From assembly GCF_963678635.1 (NCBI RefSeq), contig NC_087062.1, positions 43,912,395-43,972,394 on the forward strand: a DNA stretch of 60,000 bases, in the 5' to 3' direction. Position numbers and translations under genes: made by a program. This DNA is from Symsagittifera roscoffensis (lineage: Eukaryota; Xenacoelomorpha; Acoela; Convolutidae). Positions 1 to 10,869 of this stretch are shown here, in pieces. Position 1 is the stretch's first letter, and every line of letters begins with the position of its first letter. The notes beneath the pieces were generated by a model, which saw nothing but the letters and a program-made list of their open reading frames with translations, had not been told where the DNA came from and did no database searches.

Positions 1-431
1 ATTCAAAAATGCTTAAAATTAAAATAGCTGCAGCATGTCACGGTATCCTTTTGTTCTTCGAAATTGCTAAGTTGAAAATTGTTTAATAATTTGGCTGCTT
101 GTTCACTATGTTCGTTTTATTTCTAAATCTTTGTAATACTACATTAGTTTATTGTACGCCACCAGCTCTCCAGCTCTTCTATCATTTTTTGGAAAATCAA
201 ATTGCATCAAGTCTTAATGTCCTGTTAGTAAACATAAATAGTTTAAGCAAAGCTGAGCAAATGTTTTGTAAAAAAAACTATCCAGGGGTTTGCTAGAATT
301 CAAAAAGTAACAATTAAAAATGGTCGTCTAAGCTGACGGTAGACAGCATTGGTGACGGGAAAATTTTTATCGGTGAAGGGAACTATGCTTAAGATATTTC
401 TCAAAAGTTTGCTAAATAGTTATTTGGTGAC

Positions 432-669
432 CCTGTGCGACACAGAGTCCGTTTTTGGGTTGATGGGAGGCTTGGGATCTTCCCTCCTCCATGATAGACT
501 GCAGATTGGCCGCCCCTCCCGCGTTCTTCAAAATGGGTGTGGTGGATGTGATGCTCTGGTTGAGACTGTTCTCAGGACTGAATTGGCCAGATGTGAAGGT
601 TCCACTCTCGTCTAAATTGTCGCTGGAGGTATCGCCATTATTAATGGAATTGTACGTCGTCTGAGACAT
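432..669 (-). CDS. Probable first coding exon of an unrecognised gene (runs off left edge)
   Basis: The minus strand opens with ATG at 669 and stays open for about 79 codons. The codons are GC-richer than the flanking DNA, which is the pattern of the other real exons in the window. The peptide is Ser/Thr/Asn/Gln-rich, lacks hydrophobic segments and looks disordered; I recognise no domain. A possible splice donor (GTCACC after a CAG G) lies at 431. It is weak, so the exon end is uncertain; the frame stays open to about 412. The rest of the gene would lie to the left, outside this window. A plus-strand ORF over the same bases has no coding signature and is treated as a shadow. Confidence 0.5.
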
Positions 670-1960
670 AAGGGTCAATCAAATTGGTAAAAAAAAATGT
701 TGCGATTTCAGATAAATATCAAATAATTAGTTAGTTTTGATCATTTATATAGAGCTCAGTATCCTTGCGCAGTCAATATTAACTTTTTTAAAAGTTAGTT
801 ATACGGTTAATTAAGGGGGCTCTTTGCAATATTTTTTTCTTTCTTTTTGAGTTTAAGATAATCATAACGGTTTTTGCATCAACCTTTACTCACGATTGTG
901 TATGTACTGTTATTGCCTAGAGAAGCAACAGATAATTGTGTTGTATTGTTATGGTATGTGGTGGTATGTTACGGGCTAAGTTGGAAAGTATGAGCTCGTT
1001 TGGTTATAAGTAAATCTCCAAATTAAATCTGATTTATGTCTTAGCCGACAGGTGTCTGCAGTGTTTACCGCAGATGCGGATTTATCAATGGCAAGAGCAA
1101 AACCAATTCCGCCGCATACTTGGTAGCAGCCTTGCAACTTGACCAACCTCGAATATTAAGCTCGTTTCCATAATAACATTTTGGGACCGTGACGCCAAAA
1201 TTTCAGCCAAAGACTGCCGTTATAGTTTTATTTTGTATTAACAATCGTGATTTTACCAAGACCGTCGTTTACCTCAATTGTGCCGTGCTTACTTTATCGC
1301 AGAAATTCATTTTTCTTAAATTACGGATAATTTGTTTTGATTTAAAAATGTTATTATAATAAAGGCTCAGAAAGGGATAAAAAAAAGCTGGTTCATATTT
1401 GAAAAACTAATCTCCAATAGAACAGCTCTTCATTATGTGAATTTGATTAGTAATTTTGATCTTTTGTTCATGCAGTTGAATCGAGATTATTTGGAAGCGA
1501 AGAATTACCGGGAAGTTTCTATGGAATATTTAAAGCAGCTCCAATATTTTCAATAAAAAGGCTCTCAGATGAAACTGTATTCGCATTATCGACACAAGGT
1601 CATTCCCCAACTATTTTTTGCAAGATAACCTGACCCAGTTGAATGAGACAATATTTTATCAATAATTATGCAAAAATGTCTGAAATTTTTGAAGTGCGTG
1701 AGACTGATCTGGTTTTTGCCAATATCTGCTATTCTCATACCTTCCCCCATCACTCATAGCGAAAACAAATCAATCAATTCATAAATCAACCAGGATTGTT
1801 CTAGAAATTCTGCGTTCAATCAAAACCTATGCTTACATAAAATATTCCGCCAAATAAAGCTTTAATCTGGTCTTAAGAAGATATTTTGCAGTGCAGTAAA
1901 TTTTTTAAAGTGAAAATTTTAGCGTTATAAAAAATTTAAACAGTCTAGTTTTTTCAGATC
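670..1960. other. Intergenic stretch, no gene seen
   Basis: AT-rich sequence between the left-edge minus-strand exon and the NOL12-like gene, which are transcribed away from each other. It should hold both promoters, but I see no specific promoter element. No coding-like segment is visible. Confidence 0.5.
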
Positions 1961-1965
1961 CAGAA

Positions 1966-2917
1966 ATGGTCAAGGGCTTCAAGACAGCGGTGAAGTTCGA
2001 TGAGGCGTCAAGACTGGAGTTTGTGCAGGGCATGCGCAAGCGGAAGAACCAGAGACGCCAGAAGGCTGCCAACCAGATCAAACTGAAGATGAAGCAGGAC
2101 AGGAGGGCGTACGACAGGAAGAAGAAACAACTGCAGCTGAAGGAGATAGCTGAGCTGGACAAAATAGAGGCAGAGGCTGAGCACATCAATTTGAAGCGAT
2201 TGGCCACGTGTTCGGCCGAAAATGAACAGACTCATTTTAGTTCTATACCAGGTAAGGAACGCTGTTGATTTTTTGTGATTATTTTAAGGTTCTTTGTTAT
2301 CAGAATGAAGAATTTGCTCCAGTGCGATAACATACAGCGCGATAGTCCGAAGATGGAGAGTCAATTTCATGATCAGTTCGTTAACAGAACGGTTTCGAAT
2401 CCCGGTCGGACCCCTTTTTTTCGATAGCTGTGAAAATTGAATTTTGGAAACTTGAATTGACGAATCATCGTTTTTATGTTTAGTCGGCTTACTTTAACAA
2501 AGCATGGAGTTTTCTTCCGATTTAAGAAATTTTTCATGCAATTGAACGTCTTTCTGTGAGCTACGCTTCGCTTCTATTTTTACTATTATAATCCCAAAAA
2601 GTATATTTAATTGATAACTTTATTGCTATGATATCTGTAGTCTATAAAATACAATTAATATTGTTTCTTTTGGTGATTGTCCTACAAATTATAGTGTTTT
2701 AGGAGTCACAATTGAGCCAATCAGTTTCGACACTAGTCATCTGCATGTCACTGCAAACTTGGACGCAGAAGAAGAGTCGGAATCAGAAACTAAAATGAAG
2801 GAGGGCGAATATGATTCAACTAAGGACAAGTTGGATGATCTTCGGCACAGTTACAAGAAACTGGTGAAAGATCGCATTAAGAAGCAGAAAAATAAACTTA
2901 AAAAGAGGAAAAAGTAA
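1966..2917 (+). CDS. NOL12: NOL12/RRP17-family nucleolar rRNA-processing protein
   Basis: Two exons, 1966-2251 and 2703-2917 (stop TAA at 2915), joined by a GTAAGG...TTTTAG phase-1 intron. They encode about 166 residues. The first ~70 residues contain the family core: an FDE motif followed by a Glu/Lys/Arg-rich helix with the KRKNQRRQKAA segment, matching the Nol12/Rrp17 (viriato) N-terminal domain. The C-terminus is a very basic Lys-rich tail (last ~20 residues), typical of nucleolar and RNA-binding proteins. Known members act in pre-rRNA processing and 5'-3' exonucleolytic trimming in the nucleolus. The start used is the ATG at 1966. A good acceptor (TTTTTTCAG) ends at 1956 and the frame continues upstream of the ATG, so a 5' exon is possible. 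The protein is shorter than vertebrate NOL12, mainly in the C-terminal half. Confidence 0.8.
2345..2411 (+). repeat. tRNA-like pseudogene or SINE head in the NOL12 intron
   Basis: An A-box-like TAGTCCGAAGATGG is followed by a B-box-like GGTTTCGAATCCC. The ends GTCCGA (2345-2350) and TCGGAC (2406-2411) are perfectly complementary, like an acceptor stem. A CCCC then T6 run follows, like a Pol III stop. The T-stem pairs poorly and the 67-nt length is short, so this is not a functional tRNA. Confidence 0.5.
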
Positions 2918-3119
2918 AGTAAATGTTTCTGTTGCCGATGTTGCTTCAAACAATGATCTGGCTGTAGTTAGTTACGGAAGGAAGATGCACACGATGGGCT
3001 TCCGATTGTTTGAACGAAGACCGCAAAAACTCTAAATGAACCGAACAATTGATCACCGTTTTTTAGTTCTCATATGTAATTTTGAACCGCAGTAGAAATT
3101 TATTGTTCGCTGCAATAAT

Positions 3120-3652
3120 CTCAAGTCCAAGGCTCAAGAAAAAAAAACAGTTGAAAGAAAGACTATTTCATTAGAGTACTTTGTCGAAATAGAGTTTTTC
3201 GCAAAACTTATACGTCCAAGTCTCAAGAAAAAAACAGTTGAAAGAAAGACTATTAAATTAGAGTACTTTGTCGAAATAGAGTTTTTCGCAAAAATTATAC
3301 GTCCAAGTCTGAAGAAAAAAACAGTTGAAAGAAAGACTATTAAATTAGAGTACTTTGTCGAAATAGAGTTTTTCGCAAAACTTATACGTCCAAGTCTCAA
3401 GAAAAAAACAGTTGAAAGAAAGACTATTAAATTAGAGTACTTTGTCGAAATAGAGTTTTTCGCAAAACTTATACGTCCAAGTCTCAAGAAAAAAAAACAG
3501 TTGAAAGAAAGACTATTAAATTAGAGTACTTTGTCGAAATAGAGTTTTTCGCAAAAATTATACGTCCAAGTCTGAAGAAAAAAACAGTTGAAAGAAAGAC
3601 TATTAAATTAGAGTACTTTGTCGAAATAGAGTTTTTCGCAAAACTTATACGG
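3120..3652. repeat. Tandem array of an 87-bp unit, about six copies
   Basis: The marker tacgtccaag recurs at 3211, 3298, 3385, 3472 and 3561, and its start (tac) again at 3648. The period is 87, with one interval of 89 caused by extra A residues. Two unit types differ at the end (ctcaag against gaag, and cttata against attata) and occur in an order that suggests a duplicated multi-unit block. Because 87 is a multiple of three, the minus strand reads as repetitive ORFs. I regard these as a by-product of the period, not genes. Confidence 0.95.
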
Positions 3653-3669
3653 GTAAACAAAAGAAGCAT

Positions 3670-5300
3670 ATGAAAAACAATGAGGGAATCTCAGTATGGG
3701 ATTGAATAATTTTTTCCAAGTGTGCCTTGGAGTTATTTTTGGGAAATTTTTGCAAATTAACTTTAATCTAACTTGAAAGGGCTTTCATTATTGAACTCTG
3801 CTGCCTTAAGGGTTTTTTGGTGCGACAAAATGGTATGATGTATCCGAAAATCAGCCTCTAATCGAATTCTAGACAGTAGCAAGGAAAGGAATAGAAAATT
3901 TTTATTTTTCAGTGCCAATGATCGAATATGAGATTGGTGCTTGTTGTTGTTAGTTTCTCAAACGTGGGCAAAAATTATCTCGGTCGGTAATCAACCAGGC
4001 GGCTCGTAGGAAATTGAAGCTCCTAATGTTACTGCTGCTCTTTGAGCCAAAAATTGATTAAAAAAATCTTCCGGCTCTATTTTTACCCACCTCGAAAATT
4101 TTGAATTTATAACCTTTCACGTTGTCAAACTGTCAATACCCATTTGACTTCGTAAGTTCTCTCAATACACCGTAAAGTTGAAGTTAGTATTTAATGGTAA
4201 TGGGATACCATCTAAAGGAGCCAACTGCCCCCACTCGTTTTTTAAGGAAAAATCATTACACAAGTAAACGCTTGTGAAGATGGCTGACCGTTTTCGCCTT
4301 ACTACTTACACTAGCAAGCGTAGTTTATTGTACTACTTTTTTCCATCCTAACTCGCGAATAGAAGTGCTCATTTGGTGGCAATTTTGCTATCATCTTGAT
4401 CTATAGCATTGGAAATATCATAGCATCTGTTCTCTGCTTTTTTGTGGCTTGTGTTTGCCGCTCGTTTCCTACTTTTTATTGCTGTTTGCCACTCGTTTCC
4501 TACTTTTTATTGCTGTTTGCCGCTCGTTTTCGACTTTTTATTATTTCACTTTATAGAGCTTCTTTTTAAACGTTTTCTCCGAGGTTTTTGCGAAGTGTAG
4601 CATCGTTCTGTGTGCATATTTATCAAAAGAAACCTGTTAGGATTGCCCGTTTATTTGAAATTTTGGCGTGTGTAACAACTATACAAGCCCAAACACAGTA
4701 GTTTTCTTATCAATGGTTCGCGTGGTAAACCTATTTATGTCGGCGGTGAGGCGCTTACGGTAAAGAAGTCGCTTGAACTATAATACGAAATCATTCTTAA
4801 AGTCTTTGTCTCTCAGTTTGTTCATTTTTGTGTTCAGTTTCTGTACATCTCTGTTCAGTGATTGCAATGTGCAGCTTTGCCTCTGTCGCTCTGTGTAAAT
4901 TTTAAATTTTGTGTCTTTTATTTGAATCAATTAGCCATTTCGCGTAAATTAGCTTTCTCACGTTTGCCTAATTTTTTTAATAAACCCCTTATACCCTTAC
5001 AATCAATGGCCACGGGTGAAAAATTTTGAAATAGCTCAAAGTTCTTGTAGTTAGAAAGACCTAAGGTCAAGAACAAAATGATACCGAAAATATGTTTTCG
5101 AGCATTATTAGAAAGTTAAGCAGAAAGTCTGCGATAGATGCTTGCTCAAACAGTAAATGCATACAGCTCACTTTTTGATCAATTTTTCAAAGTCATAGTT
5201 TTATAATTTAAACAGTGTGCAGATCGATAGTAAATGTATTGACCACCTTTCGCGCAAACATCGGAAATTCGAAATAGTTAGGTTTGCAACAAGAAAACAA
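3670..5300. other. Non-coding stretch, one short tandem repeat
   Basis: No gene recognised. At about 4450-4545 a roughly 33-bp unit (gtttgccgctcgtttcctac and variants) is repeated three times with mutations. The rest is AT-rich and without visible coding signal. Confidence 0.5.
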
Positions 5301-5309
5301 AGTATGCAA

Positions 5310-6180
5310 CTTAACTGCTATAACAACAAAATCAAAACGCATCGGCAATAAATAAGCCAATCGTGGAAGAAAGAACAAAAAAACAAGGATAGCCGCTTAC
5401 TGTGCAAGTAGCACCGAATGTTCCGGCCAGTCTTAATAAAATACATTTTTTTTTTCAAATTTGTCGTTTTTTCGGCGTGGTGTGATACAGGAATCTGAGC
5501 GAAAAAAGAGAGCTTAGGCATTTTCGTCAGTCATGGTAAAATATGCAAATTGGAAAGCAATTTTTGAAGACGAATAACAAGAAAAACAAACAAATATTGA
5601 TTGTTTTTTTAATTTTTGAAGTTTTTGATTCCTAAGATGAAGCTAACTTCATTTGGGTGAAACTAATTTTTCAAAGATTAAATAAAACATTAATAAGCTA
5701 ATGTAAGCCTGCTCACTTGCTCAAAATTAAAACAGAAATTAAAAATTTTAAACAGGTTTTTCTCGACACTTGGAAATTTTTTAATATCGTTCGAATCACG
5801 ACTGAAAGTGCTTCAATATGATATATTTCATCAACCCAGTCAGACGATTATTTGTGGTAGCTGTTTTTGTGTTGAAAAAAACTAATACATCCGAATACAA
5901 AGTTCCTCCCCATTTTTAATGGTCGGTACAAAAAGGAGGGAAAGAGAAGAAGCTTAGTTTCGAAATAGTATACATTTGAAGAAGGCTGCTTGTATGTCGG
6001 GGCAAAACCCTGAGTGGTCCGACTACCCTTTTAGTGGTCTGGAATAGTTTGTGCGAGACGATTCACCCAGCATAAACTAGTCAAATTATAAATTCAGCAT
6101 CGAAAAACTAAATGAGAACTTTAGATTGATCATAGAGTCAGGTTTAAAAAGGGGTAGCGCGCCCTTGCTGAGTTTATGAA
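5310..6180 (+). repeat. Dispersed repeat family 'CTCGACAC', copy 1
   Basis: Shares ordered blocks with 28480-28860, 44880-45130 and 58530-59200: a gtcgtttttt...gtggtgtgatacaggaatctga block, then ggtttttctcgacactt, then a run ending in cattttTAATGGTCGG-like sequence. At about 5998 it carries the hairpin motif ggcaaaaccctgagtggtcc, also seen in other repeats. No convincing ORF. Copies are heavily diverged, so boundaries are approximate. Confidence 0.6.
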
Positions 6181-7019
6181 AACCCAGCTTTAGATTCTAA
6201 CACATACAAACGATGTGTGAAAGTTGGTCTGAATAACTAAGCAAATAAATATATGCCTAACATTCTTCAAAAATTGAAGCAAGAAGTATCATATCATCAC
6301 ACTAATCACATTGACACTAAATATGAACTGAGCTGCCACAGGGAAAGCGTAGAGAACGTCTATCTAGCGTTTGTTCTTGTCAAACAATCAAATTAAAATA
6401 AAAGAACGTTTTTTACGATTTGTTTTTGCGGGAAAGGCATGATATATTTCAACTTAAATTTGAACCGTTTTGAGGCAGTTATCATACTGTTTTATTGTGC
6501 CATCTGCAAAATGTCAATATCTTTGTTGACCTCAAAACAGATAAATGTGGTCTTTTCATTAAGTTTTGGGGGTTTTAAAATTGCCATTTTAGTGTTTATT
6601 GCGCGTAAATTGCCGCTTTTAAAAAAAATTATTGCATGAACGACAAAATTATACTGCCTCAAAATTTGGCATGAGCATGCAAGCTATTTGTTCCTAATGA
6701 TGTGTTATTACATAGTGTCAGGCGGATAAAAAAATCTACAACAAAACTCAATATTTTCCTTTTACTCAAGTTTTTTTTTCTAACTTGCCATTAGAAAACA
6801 CCTTCAAGCTGGAAGGTAGATAGCTCTATTTATGTTAAACACTTGAATCACTGCATCATTTCATCAATTAAATAACCTTTATCTTGAACGCTTAACTTTT
6901 AAATATTTCCATTACCGGTTAAATTTATTTCGGTAATTTTTTTTCGTTAACTTTTTCGTTAACGGTCTTAGTTTTTTATTGCTTCTAAATTAACCATGAC
7001 CGATTACACATAAGTGTTT

Positions 7020-8700
7020 CGACCAGTTTCTCAATGTGTTTTCCGAAAAAATTACGTTCAAAAAAATAACTCGTATAATTTCACACGTTTTTCAATTTGC
7101 TTTTCTGGTTACGTTAATTTCAAACTCATACTCATTTAGCATCGCGCGCGTGGGGTTGAGGTAACATTTATGCTTGATACAAAAGCTTAAAATTCAAAAC
7201 TGGTCGAAACTTGTGGTTTTTTCTGAACAAGAATTTTTCGACCTAAAGGCCATTTTGAAAGTCGCAATAATAGTAGTAACTGAGCCAGAAAATTTTCATG
7301 CAAAACTTACTGGTCGGTTAATGTGCTCGAAAATATTATCCATGCTATGGTTACGCGACCTATTGTCAAGTGTTAGTGTTTGAGAACATAGACTTTTTTC
7401 TTGAAAACAAAATTTGATAGAACTACTGAATCATTATTTAAGTTTTATTTTTCGCCAACCGATAGAGATAATTGAAAGATATCTAATTTTTTTATATTTT
7501 GGTGCCTTTAGAAAACATTAGGATCGATCAGCCAAAAATGGATATCTTAAAATATTACAAAGAGGGGACCCTTTGGTTCGGCAGGGGGTCGAATCCCTAA
7601 GAAAAAAGGCGTACACCCCCCCCCCCCCTCCTTCGCTCATAAATCCGCCCCTGCCCTTCTATAAGAAGTTTTTTAAATGTTGATTGTAAATTTACCAACT
7701 CCACTTTCAATTTTTTCCGGCTCAAGTTCTTTTGACTCTCGTTGCAAGGGCTTAATTTCTTCATATTAGGTTTGGGGGCATTTTATGAGTGTGTGCTGGG
7801 ACGGATATTTAACTTTCGAAATCTTATAAAGCCCAAATTTTAGCATAAGTTCTTCGGCTCAAAAGGAGTCTGCTTTTTTTAGAGCAAAGTAATTTACCGC
7901 TTTGTACTTTCTCTCCTGACTCTTATTCAAAGTTGGAATTTGTTTTTTTTAATGATTTCCTCTTACCCACTACCGCCTAGCTTCTTCGTAGTTTTTGGGT
8001 TCGGGATGTATCCGGGGGCTGATTTAGGGGGGGATGGGGTAAGAGCGGACGCCCCCTTTACTGAGATTTGACCCCCGTGCGACCCAATATACTAATTTTG
8101 AAGGGGGAGCGTGCACCAACAAAACGCAGTTTTTTGGTAAAAATTTTCTGAAAAGTGCTTCAAAACGTACTTTTGACCATGTTTATTTTGTGCTCTTATT
8201 TATCTCGAAGTTGGATTGTTGTAAGACAATTATCTCCACATTTTTTTAATATCCCTGAAATTGCAATCAATAATTTGCTTCTTAATTCGTCACCCAATCT
8301 TCAAACAGTTTTATTGAGGAGCGTGAAACTACTGCAAAGTTATTTGAAAACGGAAAAATTACTGCAACAATAAAAATCAAGATTAATTAATACCAAAAAG
8401 ATCCAGAGGTTCGTGTTATGTGCATAGATTCACGAGACAGACTACGTTGGGCAGCTGTGTCAATGAATCAAAAAGCATACAAAAAATAACCTTTTTGAAG
8501 CTTCGATCCAAGTTAATTTACAGGTTTTTCGAACCGCGATCTTAAAGCAGAATTCAGCACCGCACATAAAATTCCCCGATTGCTCCTAAATATCAGTTTT
8601 GTGATATATCGGGGTGCTTTGAAAAGTGAAGTAAAAAGACCAAGTATGCTTGTTATGACCTAATTAGTAAGCATACCAATTATGACTTTTTCCCGTGAAC
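7020..8700 (+). repeat. Long dispersed element with tRNA-like module, copy 1
   Basis: Aligns in order with 10870-13060 over well over 1 kb. Shared blocks include ggttgaggtaacatttatgcttga (eroded tRNA-like segment at about 7152), the gaacaagaa block at about 7227, the gggacggatattt block near 7799, and gattcacgag...acgttgggcagctgt at about 8427-8458. Divergence is high. The copy is interrupted at 7501-7653 by a fragment of the hAT-type MITE described at 53222-53649. No coding capacity seen. Confidence 0.65.
7501..7653 (+). mobile_element. Truncated right end of the hAT-type MITE
   Basis: From ggtgcctttagaaaac through gccaaaaatggat and cagggggtcgaatccct to the terminal aaatccgcccctg, this matches the last ~155 bp of the full MITE at 53222-53649 in the same orientation. 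The left half is absent and no second terminal repeat is present, so it is a remnant. Confidence 0.75.
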
Positions 8701-8781
8701 AACTTTGTCCACAGGACTCTTTGGACTCCTGTTGGTACCTTGCTTCATATCGAACTCAAATTTTTTGGTGTCTCTTGCACA

Positions 8782-8840
8782 CTTAGCTTGCTCATAACGA
8801 ATACGCCTAGGGTGGCAAAGGTTATGGGTTCGAATCTGAC
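8782..8840 (+). repeat. tRNA-like module
   Basis: cttagcttgctcataacg resembles a D-arm/A box, and gggttcgaatctgacc at about 8825-8840 is a clear B box. The acceptor and anticodon stems are not convincing, so it is tRNA-derived and not a tRNA gene. Confidence 0.45.
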
Positions 8841-9483
8841 CAGAATCAGTTTTTTTTTCAAAGGGGAAATGTTCCGGTTCAAAAAAATTCGGCCAAATAT
8901 TTGTCTGCTAATGTTCTGTCGGCTTAATTGCCACATCTAAGAATCGTTTATTTAAGCTCTAAGCAATTTTGACTTCAGTTGTTTTTAGCATTTTAATAAT
9001 CCGGCTGAATCGAAATTTCCTTTTCACATTGGTTGTATTTTTACCAGCTCAATTTGTTAAAACTTCACTTTTTCCATTTTTGTCGTCTTTCTTATCGGTT
9101 TATTTAATATCAACTTAGGGGCCTCTTACAGCATCGTTACGTCCGATAAAAGTTTGTGCGCGTGAATGTACTCTGAGAAGAAAAGAGACAAAACATTTTT
9201 GTTTATTTTAGAATTTTTTGAATTTCTCTGGCTTGAAAGGTTTTTGCTCAGGTTTTTTTCGGCTTTGTTACCGCTCGGTAAAAATAAATTCACATTCAAT
9301 CAATCTTCTGCTCATCTGATGTAAAATGAGAACAACTGCTTGATTAGGTAAAAAATTTTAGTTCGAATCTAGCCGGGCCCTTATTTGCAAACTAGAGTTT
9401 TTGTCTTTTTTTGGATTATCGACCGTCTGTTTGATTTTGTCGACTTAGTTCCAGTAGCTCGATGTTCCAGCTTTATACTAAGT

Positions 9484-9830
9484 TGCTGTAACCCCTATGC
9501 TCGAGGCGACAAAGCCTGCGAGTTCGATTCCAGTTGAGACCTGTTTTTCTTGCAAATAGAAAGTTTTATTTAATTTAGATTTTTGTCTGTCTACTTAGTT
9601 TTGTCTGCTTAGTTCCGCAAAAAGGACTTTTTTGAAAACTTGGCTTCTTGATAGCATTTTCAAAGCTCTTTGGAGTTTTTAATGATGCAGGCAGTTTTTT
9701 GTTCAGATATTTTGGGCTATTGTTGCAGTTTTTATTGACAAAACGATAATTTGATTTTTTCCGTTGGACTTGCATTGTCATTCATATTTATATCGCAAGT
9801 GGTGCGAAGCTCAGCTTCGCCTCTGCATAA
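9484..9830 (+). repeat. tRNA-headed SINE-like element with 3' hairpin
   Basis: The head contains ctatgctcgaggcgacaaag and the B box gagttcgattcc (about 9520-9531). About 270 bp downstream is the hairpin tatcgcaagtggtgcgaag / ctcagcttcgcc at about 9791-9821. The same head-body-hairpin order is seen on the minus strand at 26890-27105 and 30120-30295. Boundaries are inferred from those copies. Confidence 0.5.
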
Positions 9831-9839
9831 AAATTTTAG

Positions 9840-10250
9840 TTACTTTTGCGATAAACAAGGGTGCTCTGATAGGGTACTATAATGATTTCCAAGAAATTAG
9901 GTTCGAAGAAATTTTTACACGTTTTTTTTTTTGGCTTATAAAAATTTCAAATTCAACCTAGCGTTCGCGTACCTGGGGTAGAGGTGACACCTATGCTTGA
10001 GACGACAAATCCTTCAAACTTGAATCCGCTCGACATTTTTTTCTCTAAACAAGAATTTTTCTTTTCTGGACCTAAATGCCTTTCGAGCAGAACTGGTACA
10101 CTCGTATCTAAATTTTTGTTCCAGTTCTGATCGAAGGTTTTTTCTTATGTTCAAAATCTCTCTCGCAATTTATGCCAAGCAAAAGTTAAACTTGATTACT
10201 GCTGAAGTATTAAAAGCAAAATAGTAATGCAAAAAAAGTTAGCTTGAAAA
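9840..10250 (+). repeat. Long tRNA-module element, partial copy
   Basis: tttgcgataaacaaggg...caaattcaaccta, then the tRNA-like segment acctggggtagaggtgacac (9971-9990) ...cttgaatccg, then gaatttttc..ggacctaaatgcc. These blocks occur in the same order at 10945-11160. The copy ends by about 10250, where an inverted partial copy begins. Confidence 0.6.
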
Positions 10251-10269
10251 CAGTGTAGCTCATTTACTT

Positions 10270-10400
10270 GTTATTGGGAATTTAGAAATGGCATTTAGGT
10301 CCAAAAAAATTCTAGTTGAGAAAAAAATTGAACATATTGAAGTATTGTTCGTCGCAAGCATAGGTGTTACCCATAGCTCAGGTACCAAACGGACAGATCG
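10270..10400 (-). repeat. Long tRNA-module element, inverted partial copy
   Basis: Read on the minus strand it gives gagctatgggtaacacctat, gcttgcgacgaac and ggacctaaatgcc. These match the 9970-10082 segment in opposite orientation, so the two form an inverted pair about 200 bp apart. Confidence 0.6.
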
Positions 10401-10869
10401 TGTTTGAAATTAATTTGAAGAAAATTGAACAATATAAAAAATTTTCGCGTGCAATTTCTTTGAACATGATTTTTACGGGAAAAAAAGTGTAGTATTGGCA
10501 AACAAACTGGACTTATTCCATTTCGGCGTGATTAACTTACAACCCGCAAAATTTTTTTGATGAAACGGGTAATTGAAATAAGATAGGCATGTTCTGAACC
10601 TGTGAAAATCTATCAATGCATTTGTAAACCGTAACCAAAATTTCTTCCAGTGGCCTGTCAAAAGTGCGTAATAATCAGGATGATGATATTAAAAATAATA
10701 CTAATTATCGTAGTAAATTAAGAACAGAGGCAACTCGGAGTTTCCTTGACATTACTTGCGATAGAACGCAAATTTAGCATGACACCTAGCTGGTAGAAAA
10801 TGCTAACAATTGATATAAAACAAGTTCAATTTTTCTTATGAAAAAAAACATAATTTTCTGTTGCTATAA

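Noticed and set aside
3120-3652. CRISPR-like array
   Set aside because: The units are contiguous with no unique spacers, and the window is clearly eukaryotic.
3134-3669. Minus-strand repetitive open frames over the 87-bp array
   Set aside because: They exist because the repeat period is a multiple of three. There is no start context, no codon bias and no partner exon.
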